From assembly GCF_042676245.1 (NCBI RefSeq), contig NZ_JBHTKA010000001.1, positions 1,240,001-1,304,000 of the forward strand: DNA of 64,000 nt, written 5' to 3'. Position numbers and translations under genes: made by a program. This document shows positions 27,001-36,146 of this stretch, one piece after another. A model generated the notes under the pieces. The model was not told where the DNA came from and made no database searches. It worked only from the letters and a program-made list of their open reading frames with translations. Each line of letters begins with the position of its first letter. The stretch's first letter is position 1. The stretch is from Ohtaekwangia kribbensis. Lineage in GTDB: Bacteria > Bacteroidota > Bacteroidia > Cytophagales > Cyclobacteriaceae.

Positions 27001-28265
27001 AAGCGTCTGATCTGCGACTCGATCTACTTTACGAACTGGACCCTGATGTACCGGAATATATTGTTGGTGATAGTCTGCGCCTGCGACAGATTTTGATCAA
27101 CCTCGTAGGAAACGCTATCAAATTTACCCAACGGGGTGAAATCTTTGTGAGTGCGCATGTGCAAGGTAAAGATGGCGACCGGTATCAATTGCGCATTACT
27201 GTTCGCGATACCGGTATAGGTATACCCGAAGACAAACTGAACCGTTTGTTCAAAGCTTTTTCGCAGGTTGATGCATCTACCACACGTAAATATGGTGGCA
27301 CCGGATTAGGACTCGCTATATCTGAAAAACTGGTTGGCCTGATGGGTGGACACATCTGGATTGAGAGTACGGTTGGCAAAGGGACAACTTTTTTCTTCAC
27401 GATTAAAACCAGGTTAAGCAAAGAGAAACCGCCAACCTATATATATGACAAAGATGCGCTGCGAGATAAAAAGATTTTGGTAGTGGACGACAACGCTACG
27501 AACCGTCTTATTCTGAAAAACCAACTGCAGCTGTGGCAGGCTGAACCTGTACTGGCCAATTCCGGAGAGAATGCCATGGATATACTCTCCAAGACTTCCG
27601 ATTTTGACCTGGTGCTGACAGATATGCAAATGCCCGGAATAAATGGATTGGAGCTGGGAAAAATGATTCGGGAGCGCTATCCGGAACTGTCGATGGTCCT
27701 TTTAAGTTCAATTGGGGATGATCGCAGTGAACGTTTTACGAAAATATTCTCTTCTATATTAACCAAGCCTGTAAAGCATAGCATGCTCTACAAAATTATA
27801 CTTATGAACCTGCGCAAACATGATAAAACTCCGGCTCCGGCCGACCAGGTGAATCAAAAGCTACGCGATGACTTTGCGCAGCAATTCCCATTGCATATTC
27901 TGATCGCAGAAGATAACCTGGTAAACCAGAAGCTGGCTACCCGCGTACTGAACAAGCTTGGCTATAATCCGGATGTTGCCTCCAACGGACGCGAAGCGCT
28001 GGACTCGTTCATGGCTTCGCACCACAATATGATTCTGATGGATGTACAGATGCCGGAGATGGATGGACTTGAAACCACACAACGTATTCGCCAGCACAAC
28101 GGCACACAACCCGTTATCATCGCCATGACTGCCAACGCCATGCAGGGCGACCGCGAACAATGTATAAAGGCTGGTATGAATGACTATATCAGCAAGCCGG
28201 TTAATCTTGAAGAGTTAATGAAGACGATTGAACGCTGGGCTATACAGGCAAAAAACCAGCGTTAA
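24036..28265 (+). CDS. Giant propeller hybrid histidine kinase, REC-REC type
   Basis: 1409 residues. Signal peptide (1-22), then about fourteen two-component-regulator propeller repeats (about 25-690; recurring GNLWVGT and SLSNNSI motifs), Y_Y_Y domain (about 715-795), one membrane helix (801-823), a long coiled coil, HisKA with His909 (TMSHEIRTPMNG), HATPase with NLVGNAIKF, RDTGIGIP and GTGLGLAIS, then two receivers with Asp1196 and Asp1336. Bacteroidota kinases of this shape sense carbohydrates or other signals in the periplasm, but classic members end in an AraC domain. This one has no DNA-binding output and therefore needs an HPt protein and a separate regulator. It is a paralogue of the gene at 31857-36146. 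Confidence 0.93.
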   Translation: MHSSRYHFLVLFVLMIAQVGWGQKKDLMFRHLNTSHGLSQDHVNAILKGYKGFMWFATDEGLNKYDGYQFQTYKHDDAIPASISSNYIHDIMEDDERNLWIATASGLDRFSRAQDTFTHFTPGDSTIITRDILFDSKQKLIWLGTTEGLFAFNPKDQSFQYYPYAENGILNLAQNFIYRITQELSGDLWLATDNGLNRFNPASKTFKRYTHRPEDPGSIGSNTIKAVYTDAQGRVWIGTLGSGIALYNPQTDSFKSFRHDPNNTTSIGHNDILSFAEDDNGNLWVGTENGGISIFHKKTQTFTRYTYNLFDPNSLSNNSIYSLYKDDTGNMWIGTWSGGINFVPKFGQKFNLYQQQPDHKGLSNNIVLAITGDYKGDLWIGTDGGGLNLFHRKTHTFTHFQHNPKNPNSPASDYILSVVEATPGVLALGYHRGGLDLFDTRTGIFIHHMPEEGNPTSLAHTTLTAVFKDRDGHIWIGTWGSGIGIYHPDKKEFTWYQQHPHDKNSLSDNFIYTLGEDAEGNIWVGTTSGLNRLDKKTGKFTRFYNNKFDPKSLGHDVVGTMLCDHLGNMWFGTSGGLNLYNKTTQTFTPYTEHDGLPNNMIRSILEDNHGNLWVATNKGLSRFNPKTKAVRNYTTADGLQGNEFKSHSCYKTADGELFFGGPNGLNSFYPDSLKDNTSIPPIYFTGLQIFNKPVTVHSKDSILEKQINETKEITLSYDQSVFTLEFAALNFVLPEKNQYAYKLDGFDKEWNYVGHKRTATYTNLDPGEYIFHVKASNNDGLWNETGASIRIVITPPYWYTWWFRILIACLIAGTIFIFVRIRVKAVDKQRAALEHQVKIHTAEAVERKEALEAQAENMQTLNDQLQAQTEFLQNLNDEIEQQRIEAEEARSEAERANQAKSIFLATMSHEIRTPMNGVIGMASLLAETPLSSEQREYTEIIRSSGESLLGVINDILDFSKIESGKMELEEKDFDLRNCVEEVLDLFANKASDLRLDLLYELDPDVPEYIVGDSLRLRQILINLVGNAIKFTQRGEIFVSAHVQGKDGDRYQLRITVRDTGIGIPEDKLNRLFKAFSQVDASTTRKYGGTGLGLAISEKLVGLMGGHIWIESTVGKGTTFFFTIKTRLSKEKPPTYIYDKDALRDKKILVVDDNATNRLILKNQLQLWQAEPVLANSGENAMDILSKTSDFDLVLTDMQMPGINGLELGKMIRERYPELSMVLLSSIGDDRSERFTKIFSSILTKPVKHSMLYKIILMNLRKHDKTPAPADQVNQKLRDDFAQQFPLHILIAEDNLVNQKLATRVLNKLGYNPDVASNGREALDSFMASHHNMILMDVQMPEMDGLETTQRIRQHNGTQPVIIAMTANAMQGDREQCIKAGMNDYISKPVNLEELMKTIERWAIQAKNQR

Positions 28266-28295
28266 TCCGTCCGCACAAGCAGCATATATACTATA

Positions 28296-29708
28296 CTATT
28301 CTATCATCACCGACTTCTGCAACGTAGACTCTTCGTTAACGGCCCGCAGCAGATATACTCCGCTGGAAGGACTTGCTGAGAGATTTACTTCATAGGTGCT
28401 GGTGCCGGACCGTGCCACACCGGTATATATTAACCTGCCCGTGCGATCGTGCAATGATATATACGTTGGACTTTCCAGCTGCGTATGGAAATCAAGAAGA
28501 AACTTATCTTCTTTTACCGGATTGGGGAATGCCGTGAGTCTCAACTGTCCTTGCAGATCTACCCGTACTATATCCGAGAATTTATACATACCATCGAAAT
28601 CAACCTGGCGCAAACGGTAATACGACCGACCGGACAGCGGGTCTTCATCAGTATAACTATAGCTGTTTAAAATCTGACTCGTACCAGCACCCGACACGCG
28701 CCCTATCTCCGAAAAATTTATACCATCGTTGCTTCGCTGTACGGCAAAGTAATCGTTGTTGGTTTCAGAAGATGTTTCCCAGTATATATCTATATTTCCT
28801 TCTTCATTCGGCTGTGCCGAAAAGCTTAACAGCTCAACCGGCAAAGGCGCATTGTTACCCGATAATGTCCACGGAGAAAAAGTAGTTACACCGGGAACCG
28901 TGGCACTGGTTGCAGTACTGGTTTGTCCTGCCAGCGGAGCATCCCATCCATTGGCCGATGAATTCCAACGCTGTGCACGTAACTGCGTTATAGTGCCTAC
29001 CTCGCCTGCTGCCGCATCAAAACGTAATGTAGCAGTACCACTTACTCCATCTTTATCAACCTGCCAGAACCGGTCTACTACATTTACACTGTTATCGGCT
29101 CCGTTCCGGTATATATTCGTTACTGCGACAGGCGAAGAAGGATACGGTGTATTATTCGTGGCCGTAGGAAATGTGGATACCGTAACGTTGCCTATATTTC
29201 CGGCCGTAAGGGTAAGCGTAAATGGTATATAGCCACCGGATGCTGTGCCGAAAGGAAAAACGTGCGCACTTGTATTGGTGCCTATATTCCACCGTAACTT
29301 ACTTGTATTATCGGTTCGCTCACTTAATATATACCCGGTAACACGCGTAATGGCATTGGATGCGCTGTTATTTATAGTAAGCGTTGTTCCGTTCAGGATC
29401 AAAGGTCCTGCTGTTAACGTGAGCGCATTGCTGATGGCAACATCACGCTGCATGGTTATACCCGCGGCATTATTCCCTCGCAGATTATAAAATGTAATGG
29501 GCGATGTACCAGTAATGATCTGACTTGAGCTTCCGTAAAAGTATACACCCCCCAGATCCGTAAACGTTCCGTTATTAACAAAATCACCAAAGAACGCTAC
29601 AGAAGCTCCCGAAAACACCTGCACGTTTCCGGTATTGGTAAACTGACTTTGTGCATTGGCAAACGTACAAATCAAAAACAAGGCGCTATATATCGCTATC
29701 TGCTTCAT
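28296..29708 (-). CDS. Secreted protein with T9SS sorting domain
   Basis: 470 residues from the ATG at 29708, which starts a clear signal peptide (KQIAIYSALFLICTFANAQ). The N-terminal half is a low-complexity beta region (FVNNGTFTDLGGVYFYG, repeated Asn/Thr). A fibronectin-like stretch follows (LPVELLSFSAQPNEEGNIDIYWETSSETNN). The C-terminal 75 residues are a type A T9SS sorting domain (FPNPVKEDKFLLDF, GVYLLRAVNEE, LQKSVMIE). The protein is exported to the cell surface or medium. It follows the beta-helix gene by 61 bp and is probably under promoter d (31602-31647). Its last third resembles the end of the 59440-63582 protein. Confidence 0.88.
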   Translation of the reverse strand: MKQIAIYSALFLICTFANAQSQFTNTGNVQVFSGASVAFFGDFVNNGTFTDLGGVYFYGSSSQIITGTSPITFYNLRGNNAAGITMQRDVAISNALTLTAGPLILNGTTLTINNSASNAITRVTGYILSERTDNTSKLRWNIGTNTSAHVFPFGTASGGYIPFTLTLTAGNIGNVTVSTFPTATNNTPYPSSPVAVTNIYRNGADNSVNVVDRFWQVDKDGVSGTATLRFDAAAGEVGTITQLRAQRWNSSANGWDAPLAGQTSTATSATVPGVTTFSPWTLSGNNAPLPVELLSFSAQPNEEGNIDIYWETSSETNNDYFAVQRSNDGINFSEIGRVSGAGTSQILNSYSYTDEDPLSGRSYYRLRQVDFDGMYKFSDIVRVDLQGQLRLTAFPNPVKEDKFLLDFHTQLESPTYISLHDRTGRLIYTGVARSGTSTYEVNLSASPSSGVYLLRAVNEESTLQKSVMIE

Positions 29709-29769
29709 ACGCTGTTTATAGTATAGTCTGTATGACATTCGGTTAAAAATATAGGATTACTATAGCGCA

Positions 29770-31563
29770 CTATTTTGTTTCAGTATACCACTGTATATCG
29801 CGGAAGGTAATCGCATCGCCACTGTTGGCTGAAGTACAGTATATTTCAAAATAATCTCCGGGTGCTATGTCTGTCAAGTAAATGGTCGTAGCAAACTGGT
29901 AAGGATCGTTAGCCGTTGTCAGGCGAAGATCAGTTTCACCAAATCGTGTTGCCACCACTCCGTTTTTTACAATGGCTATCGATATAGTCCGGTTGTTGCT
30001 GGGCACGGCTATATTGCCGGAGATGATGGCCCATCCTTCACTTTTATTAACAGGCTGATACGTAATCCGGTTTGTAGCAATTGTCCATTTGGTAGTGAGT
30101 GATGTTTGATTGCCTGCTGTCCAATTGGCTTTATACCATGTTCCGGCTGTTGTTACCGTTGTAGTGGCACTATTGTTATTCACATTTATCCTGCTGTGCG
30201 GGTTCTGATCCGGACCACCGGAGTTGTTACGAATAAACACGTTTGCATCCCGGCCATCGGAGCGTGAAAAATCAAAGCCGCTCATGAAGGTACCAACGTT
30301 GTTCCAGGTGTTATTGGTAATGAACATACTGGAGATAGAAGTAAATGAGCCTGGTACGTAATTTATACCTATACCACCAGAAGCATTGTAGAAGCCACAG
30401 TTTAGCACCGAAGTTACGGAAGCAGATCCCGACAAGAAATTTATACCTTTCGCACAACCGATAAAGTCCGTCTCTGATATCTTGAAAGAAACTCCGCTTG
30501 ATCCACCGGCAGCCAGTTCTATACCAGCTGCAACAGCATTGGTGATGTCAACTTCAAACACCCACAACTCAACGTTACTGATGGCAGCGATTGCTTTGTT
30601 AAAGCTGTCAAATGTGCAATCCTTTACTTCGAAGTATTCACCACCCGTTACCAATTGTATCGCAACATCACCGGAATTTGATCCATAGCCACCGAGTGTT
30701 GTAGCATCAAAGGCCAGCATCTTGAAATAACTTTCGGATACACAACTAAACATAGGTGATCCACCTAAACCTGAGGCAGCCGTAAGATACGATGTGCCGT
30801 ACGAGCTTCCCTGAATCGTGAGCGGATGCGGCAGGTCTATTGTTTGCGTAGAAGATATAGGATAATCACCACCTACGAGTTTAATGATCGAAGGCCCCAC
30901 CATGTGTAAATCCAGAAACTCCAGTATCTCTTCAATCGTTGTCCAACTTCCACCGGGTTTTACTTCAAACACATTATCATCCCTTTCTTCACTTCCTTTC
31001 ATAATCCAGTTGCCGTTCATGGCTATATATGTTTTCCCTACCCATCGAAAATGTTTCGATATCGTGGAACCTTCAATGGTAGCAGAGCCGTTGGGAATAA
31101 CATCTACTTCATCGGTATGTGTTCCAATGTTCTTAACGGTTATGGAGAGACCATTGTCTGCAGCAGTAACGGCCGGCAGGGTCAGCGTTATATCATTGCT
31201 CGCCACCACAAAGGTTTCGCTCTTGGCAATAATGGAAGTTGTTGTTTTTGAAGTAAGGCTCGGTTCGCCCGAAGTAATAAACGGCACCCATTGACCACCG
31301 TTCCAATAATAATATCCATCAGCAACCGCTCCCCCACTGCTATATACCAGCATCCCTGCCGGTACAGTTCCAGTGAGCGGAGATACCGAAGACAAGTTAT
31401 TAATGATAACACGCGGAGGAAGTAATCCCTTGTTGGTACTTTCAAGTTCAAGCAACGAGTTGGGGTCGATCGTAGTCGGGTTATTCCCCACTTTGACCTG
31501 TGCATGAACACTAAAAATAAGATGGATCAATAAATAGATAAGAAGTAAAAATCGTTTCATCAT
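29770..31563 (-). CDS. Secreted beta-helix surface protein
   Basis: 597 residues. Signal peptide (1-21), then a segment frequent in Bacteroidota surface and tail-fibre-like proteins (ELESTNKGLLPPRV, GYYYWNGGQWVP). The centre (about 210-460) has short hydrophobic repeats and single-residue turns (MFSCVSESYFKMLAFDATT, YFEVKDCTFDSFNKAI, VLNCGFYNASGGIGIN), as in right-handed parallel beta-helices. The C-terminus is a jelly-roll-like domain (AIISGNIAVPSN, DYFEIYCTSANSGDA). No T9SS tail was seen in this protein. It is the first gene after promoter d and is followed by a T9SS-type protein. Function unknown; adhesion or glycan binding is possible. Confidence 0.75.
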   Translation of the reverse strand: MMKRFLLLIYLLIHLIFSVHAQVKVGNNPTTIDPNSLLELESTNKGLLPPRVIINNLSSVSPLTGTVPAGMLVYSSGGAVADGYYYWNGGQWVPFITSGEPSLTSKTTTSIIAKSETFVVASNDITLTLPAVTAADNGLSITVKNIGTHTDEVDVIPNGSATIEGSTISKHFRWVGKTYIAMNGNWIMKGSEERDDNVFEVKPGGSWTTIEEILEFLDLHMVGPSIIKLVGGDYPISSTQTIDLPHPLTIQGSSYGTSYLTAASGLGGSPMFSCVSESYFKMLAFDATTLGGYGSNSGDVAIQLVTGGEYFEVKDCTFDSFNKAIAAISNVELWVFEVDITNAVAAGIELAAGGSSGVSFKISETDFIGCAKGINFLSGSASVTSVLNCGFYNASGGIGINYVPGSFTSISSMFITNNTWNNVGTFMSGFDFSRSDGRDANVFIRNNSGGPDQNPHSRINVNNNSATTTVTTAGTWYKANWTAGNQTSLTTKWTIATNRITYQPVNKSEGWAIISGNIAVPSNNRTISIAIVKNGVVATRFGETDLRLTTANDPYQFATTIYLTDIAPGDYFEIYCTSANSGDAITFRDIQWYTETK

Positions 31564-31601
31564 ATACAGCTTGGGATTAAGTATAGTGTGAGGAACACTA
31601 A

Positions 31602-31647
31602 CAAAGGTGGAAACATATATACTGCTATGAATCAGGAAAAAGCTGAT
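31602..31647 (-). promoter_or_regulatory. Shared-class promoter, site d (beta-helix/T9SS operon)
   Basis: Minus strand: AAAATCAG within ATCAG-N7-CTGAT at 31631-31647, a 25-nt spacer, then TTTG at 31602-31605 (context CCACCTTTG). The start codon at 31563 lies 38 nt further on. Both halves are perfect. It is the only one of the five sites driving secreted proteins. Confidence 0.72.
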
Positions 31648-31708
31648 TTTGGATTAGGCTTATGCTTAAGGCTAATTTTCTTTTCGAAGTTCAAACTTCT
31701 TTTAGAAG

Positions 31709-31859
31709 TAGAAGTAAGAAGCCTGGAGTAAGAAGTAAGAATGTGGATGTATGCTGAAATACTTTTTCAGGAAGAAGTGTTACAACTGATTCTAAGATTC
31801 TCCGAAGCGACATTTCACTACTAGCCTTATCTGATCTTACTTCCTACTTCTTACTTCTA
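31709..31859. repeat. 24-nt inverted repeat flanking 103 bp
   Basis: The left arm at 31709-31732 and the reverse complement of the right arm at 31836-31859 match at 20 of 24 positions (TAGAAGTAAGAAG then variable, ending AGTAAG). The right arm overlaps the stop codon of the hybrid kinase gene. A separate 14-bp palindrome GAAGTT-CA-AACTTC lies just before at 31686-31699. It could be a remnant of a small inverted-repeat element or form a large hairpin. Confidence 0.6.
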
Positions 31860-34800
31860 AATAGTAATGCTTCCCTGATTCGACTGCATGTGCAACGCCC
31901 ACTTCTCCAATACAGCAACGAGGGCTTCGAGTTTTACGGGCTTGCTTACATAATCGTCCATGCCTGCTTTCATACATTCATCGCGATCGCCTTGCATGGC
32001 GTTGGCTGTCATGGATATGATAATGGGTTGATGGTATCGTTTCAGGCGGATCATGCGCGTGGCTTCCAGGCCATCCATCTCCGGCATCTGTACATCCATC
32101 AGGATTACATCGTAAAAATCTTCGTCAAATTTGTCCAACGCTTCCAGACCATTATTGGCAACTTCAACATCGTTATAACCAAGCTTGCTGAGTATACGTG
32201 TTGTTAATTTCTGATTCACCGGGTTGTCTTCTGCTATGAGTATACGCAGCGGGTAACGTTTTGCAAATTCTTCCGACAGTAATTGTTTCGGTGCTGTATC
32301 TTCCACCACACTTGCCTTTTGCACAGGCTGAAGTGCTGTTTGTATAGCACGGTATAGCGCCTGTTGTCTCACAGGTTTATTTAAGACAACAGCAAATAAT
32401 TCTGTATACTGCTTTTTATTTTCATCACCTACAGAGCTTAAGAGTATAACCGGCAGATCAGCATTGCTCTTCTTCAGTGCCTGCGTAAGTTGCACACCAT
32501 CTATATCAGGCATCTGCATATCGGTAATCACCAAGTCGAACCTTCCCGTGCCGGATGAAAGTATATCAAGCGCTTCTTTACCGGATACAGCCAGTACCGA
32601 AATCAGCTTCCATTGCTCCATCTGACTTTTCAGAATAGCGAGATTCGTTGCGTTGTCATCTACCAGCAACACACGCTTGCCTACATGATCACCCTCGGCA
32701 GCAACCTGTATAGTTGCCGGGCGTTCATTACTTACTGTACCATTTAAGGTAAAGGTAAATGTAGTACCTACACCGGGTTCGCTCTCAACACCAATAGTTC
32801 CTCCCATCAACTCTACCAATCGTTGGCTGATGACAAGGCCAAGCCCTGTGCCCCCATACTTGCGTGTCGTAGAGGAATCAACCTGCGAGAAAGCCTTGAA
32901 CAGCCTCGACAATTTATCCGATGGTATACCTATACCCGTATCGCGCACATGAAACGACAGTTCCAGTTTATCACCGCCATTACTCAGTAAATCCACACCA
33001 ATGTATATTTCACCGTGGTGAGTAAATTTCATGGCGTTACCAATGAGATTGATCAATATCTGTCGCAGCCTGTGACTGTCGCTGATGATCTGATCCGGAA
33101 TGAGCGGATCTATATAGTATAAAAGATCAAGGCCTTTCTGTGCTGCTTTTCCGGAGAACACATCCATCACATCTTCGATGCACTGACGCAGGCTGAACGA
33201 GTGACTGTCCAATTCAAGATTACCCGATTCAATCTTCGAGAAATCCAGGATATCATTAATCACCGTAAGCAGTGCTTCCCCACTTCCGCGAATGGTATTG
33301 GTATATTCCTGTTGTTCCGCGGTAAGTTTGGTTTCCGCTAACAACGCAGCCATACCCAGCACACCGTTCATCGGGGTGCGTATCTCGTGACTCATGGTAG
33401 CCAGAAATATACTCTTGGCCTGGTTGGCGCGCTCGGCTTCATTCCGTGCTGCTTCTGCCTCTTCGCGCTGCAGGTGTATCTCTTCATTTATCGACTGCAG
33501 AAAATTAGTTTGCTCCTGAAGCTGCTCGTTCAGCGTTTGCATATCTTCCGTCTGCGCTTCGAGTATTTCTTTGCGTTCAATCGCTTCTGCTGTGCGTTCA
33601 TTCACTTCTTTCTCCAGTGCCTCCTGCAATTTCTGCATAGACCGCATGCGTGCCTGATACCCGAGGAAGACAGTTCCGATTACCAGTAATATAGCGCTGG
33701 TCATAAACCACCAGGTACGCCAGAACGGTGGCGTTATGGTTAGGTGCAACTGCAGCGTATCCGTTGTCCAATTGCCTTCGCTGTCGCGGCCGCGTACTTT
33801 AAATATATACTGACCGGGGTCGAGGTTGGTGTAGGTAACACTGCGTATGTCGCGCTCTATACTCCACTCCTTGTCGAAGCCTTCCAGCATGTAGCTATAT
33901 ACTTTCCGTTCGTTTGAAATATAGTTCAGGGATGCGAACTCAAACGATATAACAGAAGCACTGTGCGACAATGTAATGCCATCGGTTTCCGTAATACTCT
34001 TCGAAAGCGGAGAATCATTCACGCTATCAGCAATAGATACCGGTGCATTGAATAACTGAAAGCCGGTTAACACGATGGGCACCTGGTAACTCGTGCTTCT
34101 AATACTGTCAGGAAAAAACTCGATGAAACCATCTTCGCCACCAAAGTACATGGCACCATCGCTACCTTTCAGAAAAGCACTCTGTTTAAACTCGGTGCAG
34201 CGCAATCCATCCGCCATACCAAAATTCTTGAATGTACCCGTTGGTGGAGTAAACTTCGACAAACCGTTATTCGTACCTAACCAGAGATTTCCTTTTGAGT
34301 CTTCCAGTATACCATAGATGGCATCGCTGGGTAGCCCATCCGTTGTGCGGTATATCTTGAACTTTTTGGTTTTCATGTCGAGGTAATTTAAACCCGACAT
34401 CGTGCCAATCCAGAAATTTCCGTTCTTGTCTTCATACATCTGGTTCACAGCATTATTGCTGATGCTGTTCACACCGTCTTTATGTAAGAAGGCTGTAAAC
34501 TTCTTTGTTACCGGATCAAAAAGATTAAGTCCGTTACCTTGTGTACCAACCCAAAGCCTGCCTTTTGAATCTTCAAAGACCAGGTATACTTTATTTCCGC
34601 TAAGACTGTTCGGATCATTATCGTCATGTACAAAATGCGTGAATGAACTGTCTTTCGGATTAAACAAATTTAACCCTCCGTAGAATGTCCCAATCCATAT
34701 ATTCTTGTGACTATCTTCCAGAAATGCCCACGCGTTATTGCAGTTAATGGTAGTGGAGTCTTTGGGATTTACTTTATAGTGTACGTATGTATCTTTCGTG

Positions 34801-36146
34801 GGATTATATACCGTTAAACCATCTGACCATGTACCGATCCAGAAATTACCATTGCTATCTTCATTAACATTCAGCACATAGTTACCGCAGATACTGGCAG
34901 GATTGTTCGGATCGTGCAGAAAGTGTTTGAAGTTTCCAGTCTTGCGATCAAACAGGTTTACACCGCCACCATCTGTACCAATCCATATATTCTTTTTGGA
35001 ATCTTCGAATATATGAAGAACCTTATTATAACTCAGGCTTACAGGCGAAGAAGTATGTCGGTAATGCGTAAAGCGTGATCCATCTTTGCTTAACAAATTT
35101 ATACCTCCGGAAAATGTACCTACCCACATATTACCCTTGCGATCTTTGTATATAGACCAAACGGAGTTAATGCTCAGGCTTGCCGGATCTATATCATCAT
35201 GACGATAAGTATATATTTTATTCGCATGCTGATCGAGTACACTCAGTCCGCCATTTTCAGTACCAACCCACAGATCACCATCAAACGATTCGCTTATGGA
35301 CATCACAAAATCATTTGCCAATCCCTGTGGATGTCTGAAGTGTTCAAAATCTTTTGTAGCCGCGTTAAATTTATTAAGACCTGCGCCCCATATACCAAAC
35401 CACATCTGGTGATGGTTGTCTTCGTAGATTATTTTAGCATTGTTACCGCTGAGAGATCGCGGGTTCTTTTCGTCATGCTGAAAACGGCTGAATGTCTTAG
35501 TCTTCCGATCGAAGAGACTGATACCGGCCCGCGTTGCAATCCATACATTATGCGCGTGATCTTCAAATATGTGTGTAATCGCATTGCCGCTTAAACTGGC
35601 GGGATTGTTTTTATTATAGGTATAGTGAACAAAAGAATTGTCCTTTTCATTATATACATCCACACCATTATTGTCCGTACCAATCCACAGCAGCCCTTCG
35701 TGATCGAGCATTACGGTTGTTACGTCATCACCAGAGATTGAATTTACATTCCGGGGATCGTTCTTATAGTGTGTGAAGTTTTCCTTATCGCGATTAAAAC
35801 GGCTCACGCCTCCACCGGATGTTGCAATCCACAAATTGCCTTTTTTATCTTCTATAATGGCTTGAATGAAGTTACCGCTTATGGAGTTTGGATCTTTCGG
35901 ATTATTACGATACACGGTAAATGTATAGCCATCGTACTTGTTCAGACCATCGCTGGTACCGAACCACATAAAGCCGCGGCTGTCTTCGAGTATACATACT
36001 GTATTACTGTGCGATAGTCCATCACGCTTACCGATATGGCGGAAACTTAAATTTTTGTTTTGGGCAAAAGCTGCCACTGACAACATCATGCACAACACGA
36101 TGCAGCCCATATATATATCAATATAGTTCGGTATCCTGCGAAGCAT
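31857..36146 (-). CDS. Giant propeller hybrid histidine kinase, REC-REC type (second)
   Basis: 1429 residues from the ATG at 36146; a GTG at 36176 would extend it. Layout matches the gene at 24036-28265: signal peptide (IVLCMMLSVAAFAQ), about fourteen propeller repeats (GNMWVGTFSGG, GNFWIGT), Y_Y_Y domain, membrane helix, coiled coil, HisKA with His920, HATPase (NLIGNAMKF, RDTGIGIP, GTGLGLVIS), receivers with Asp1209 and Asp1351. No DNA-binding domain follows. Its ATG overlaps the TAA of the preceding hybrid kinase by one base (TAATG), so translation is coupled. It is the last gene of the operon starting at 39498. Confidence 0.93.
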   Translation of the reverse strand: MLRRIPNYIDIYMGCIVLCMMLSVAAFAQNKNLSFRHIGKRDGLSHSNTVCILEDSRGFMWFGTSDGLNKYDGYTFTVYRNNPKDPNSISGNFIQAIIEDKKGNLWIATSGGGVSRFNRDKENFTHYKNDPRNVNSISGDDVTTVMLDHEGLLWIGTDNNGVDVYNEKDNSFVHYTYNKNNPASLSGNAITHIFEDHAHNVWIATRAGISLFDRKTKTFSRFQHDEKNPRSLSGNNAKIIYEDNHHQMWFGIWGAGLNKFNAATKDFEHFRHPQGLANDFVMSISESFDGDLWVGTENGGLSVLDQHANKIYTYRHDDIDPASLSINSVWSIYKDRKGNMWVGTFSGGINLLSKDGSRFTHYRHTSSPVSLSYNKVLHIFEDSKKNIWIGTDGGGVNLFDRKTGNFKHFLHDPNNPASICGNYVLNVNEDSNGNFWIGTWSDGLTVYNPTKDTYVHYKVNPKDSTTINCNNAWAFLEDSHKNIWIGTFYGGLNLFNPKDSSFTHFVHDDNDPNSLSGNKVYLVFEDSKGRLWVGTQGNGLNLFDPVTKKFTAFLHKDGVNSISNNAVNQMYEDKNGNFWIGTMSGLNYLDMKTKKFKIYRTTDGLPSDAIYGILEDSKGNLWLGTNNGLSKFTPPTGTFKNFGMADGLRCTEFKQSAFLKGSDGAMYFGGEDGFIEFFPDSIRSTSYQVPIVLTGFQLFNAPVSIADSVNDSPLSKSITETDGITLSHSASVISFEFASLNYISNERKVYSYMLEGFDKEWSIERDIRSVTYTNLDPGQYIFKVRGRDSEGNWTTDTLQLHLTITPPFWRTWWFMTSAILLVIGTVFLGYQARMRSMQKLQEALEKEVNERTAEAIERKEILEAQTEDMQTLNEQLQEQTNFLQSINEEIHLQREEAEAARNEAERANQAKSIFLATMSHEIRTPMNGVLGMAALLAETKLTAEQQEYTNTIRGSGEALLTVINDILDFSKIESGNLELDSHSFSLRQCIEDVMDVFSGKAAQKGLDLLYYIDPLIPDQIISDSHRLRQILINLIGNAMKFTHHGEIYIGVDLLSNGGDKLELSFHVRDTGIGIPSDKLSRLFKAFSQVDSSTTRKYGGTGLGLVISQRLVELMGGTIGVESEPGVGTTFTFTLNGTVSNERPATIQVAAEGDHVGKRVLLVDDNATNLAILKSQMEQWKLISVLAVSGKEALDILSSGTGRFDLVITDMQMPDIDGVQLTQALKKSNADLPVILLSSVGDENKKQYTELFAVVLNKPVRQQALYRAIQTALQPVQKASVVEDTAPKQLLSEEFAKRYPLRILIAEDNPVNQKLTTRILSKLGYNDVEVANNGLEALDKFDEDFYDVILMDVQMPEMDGLEATRMIRLKRYHQPIIISMTANAMQGDRDECMKAGMDDYVSKPVKLEALVAVLEKWALHMQSNQGSITI

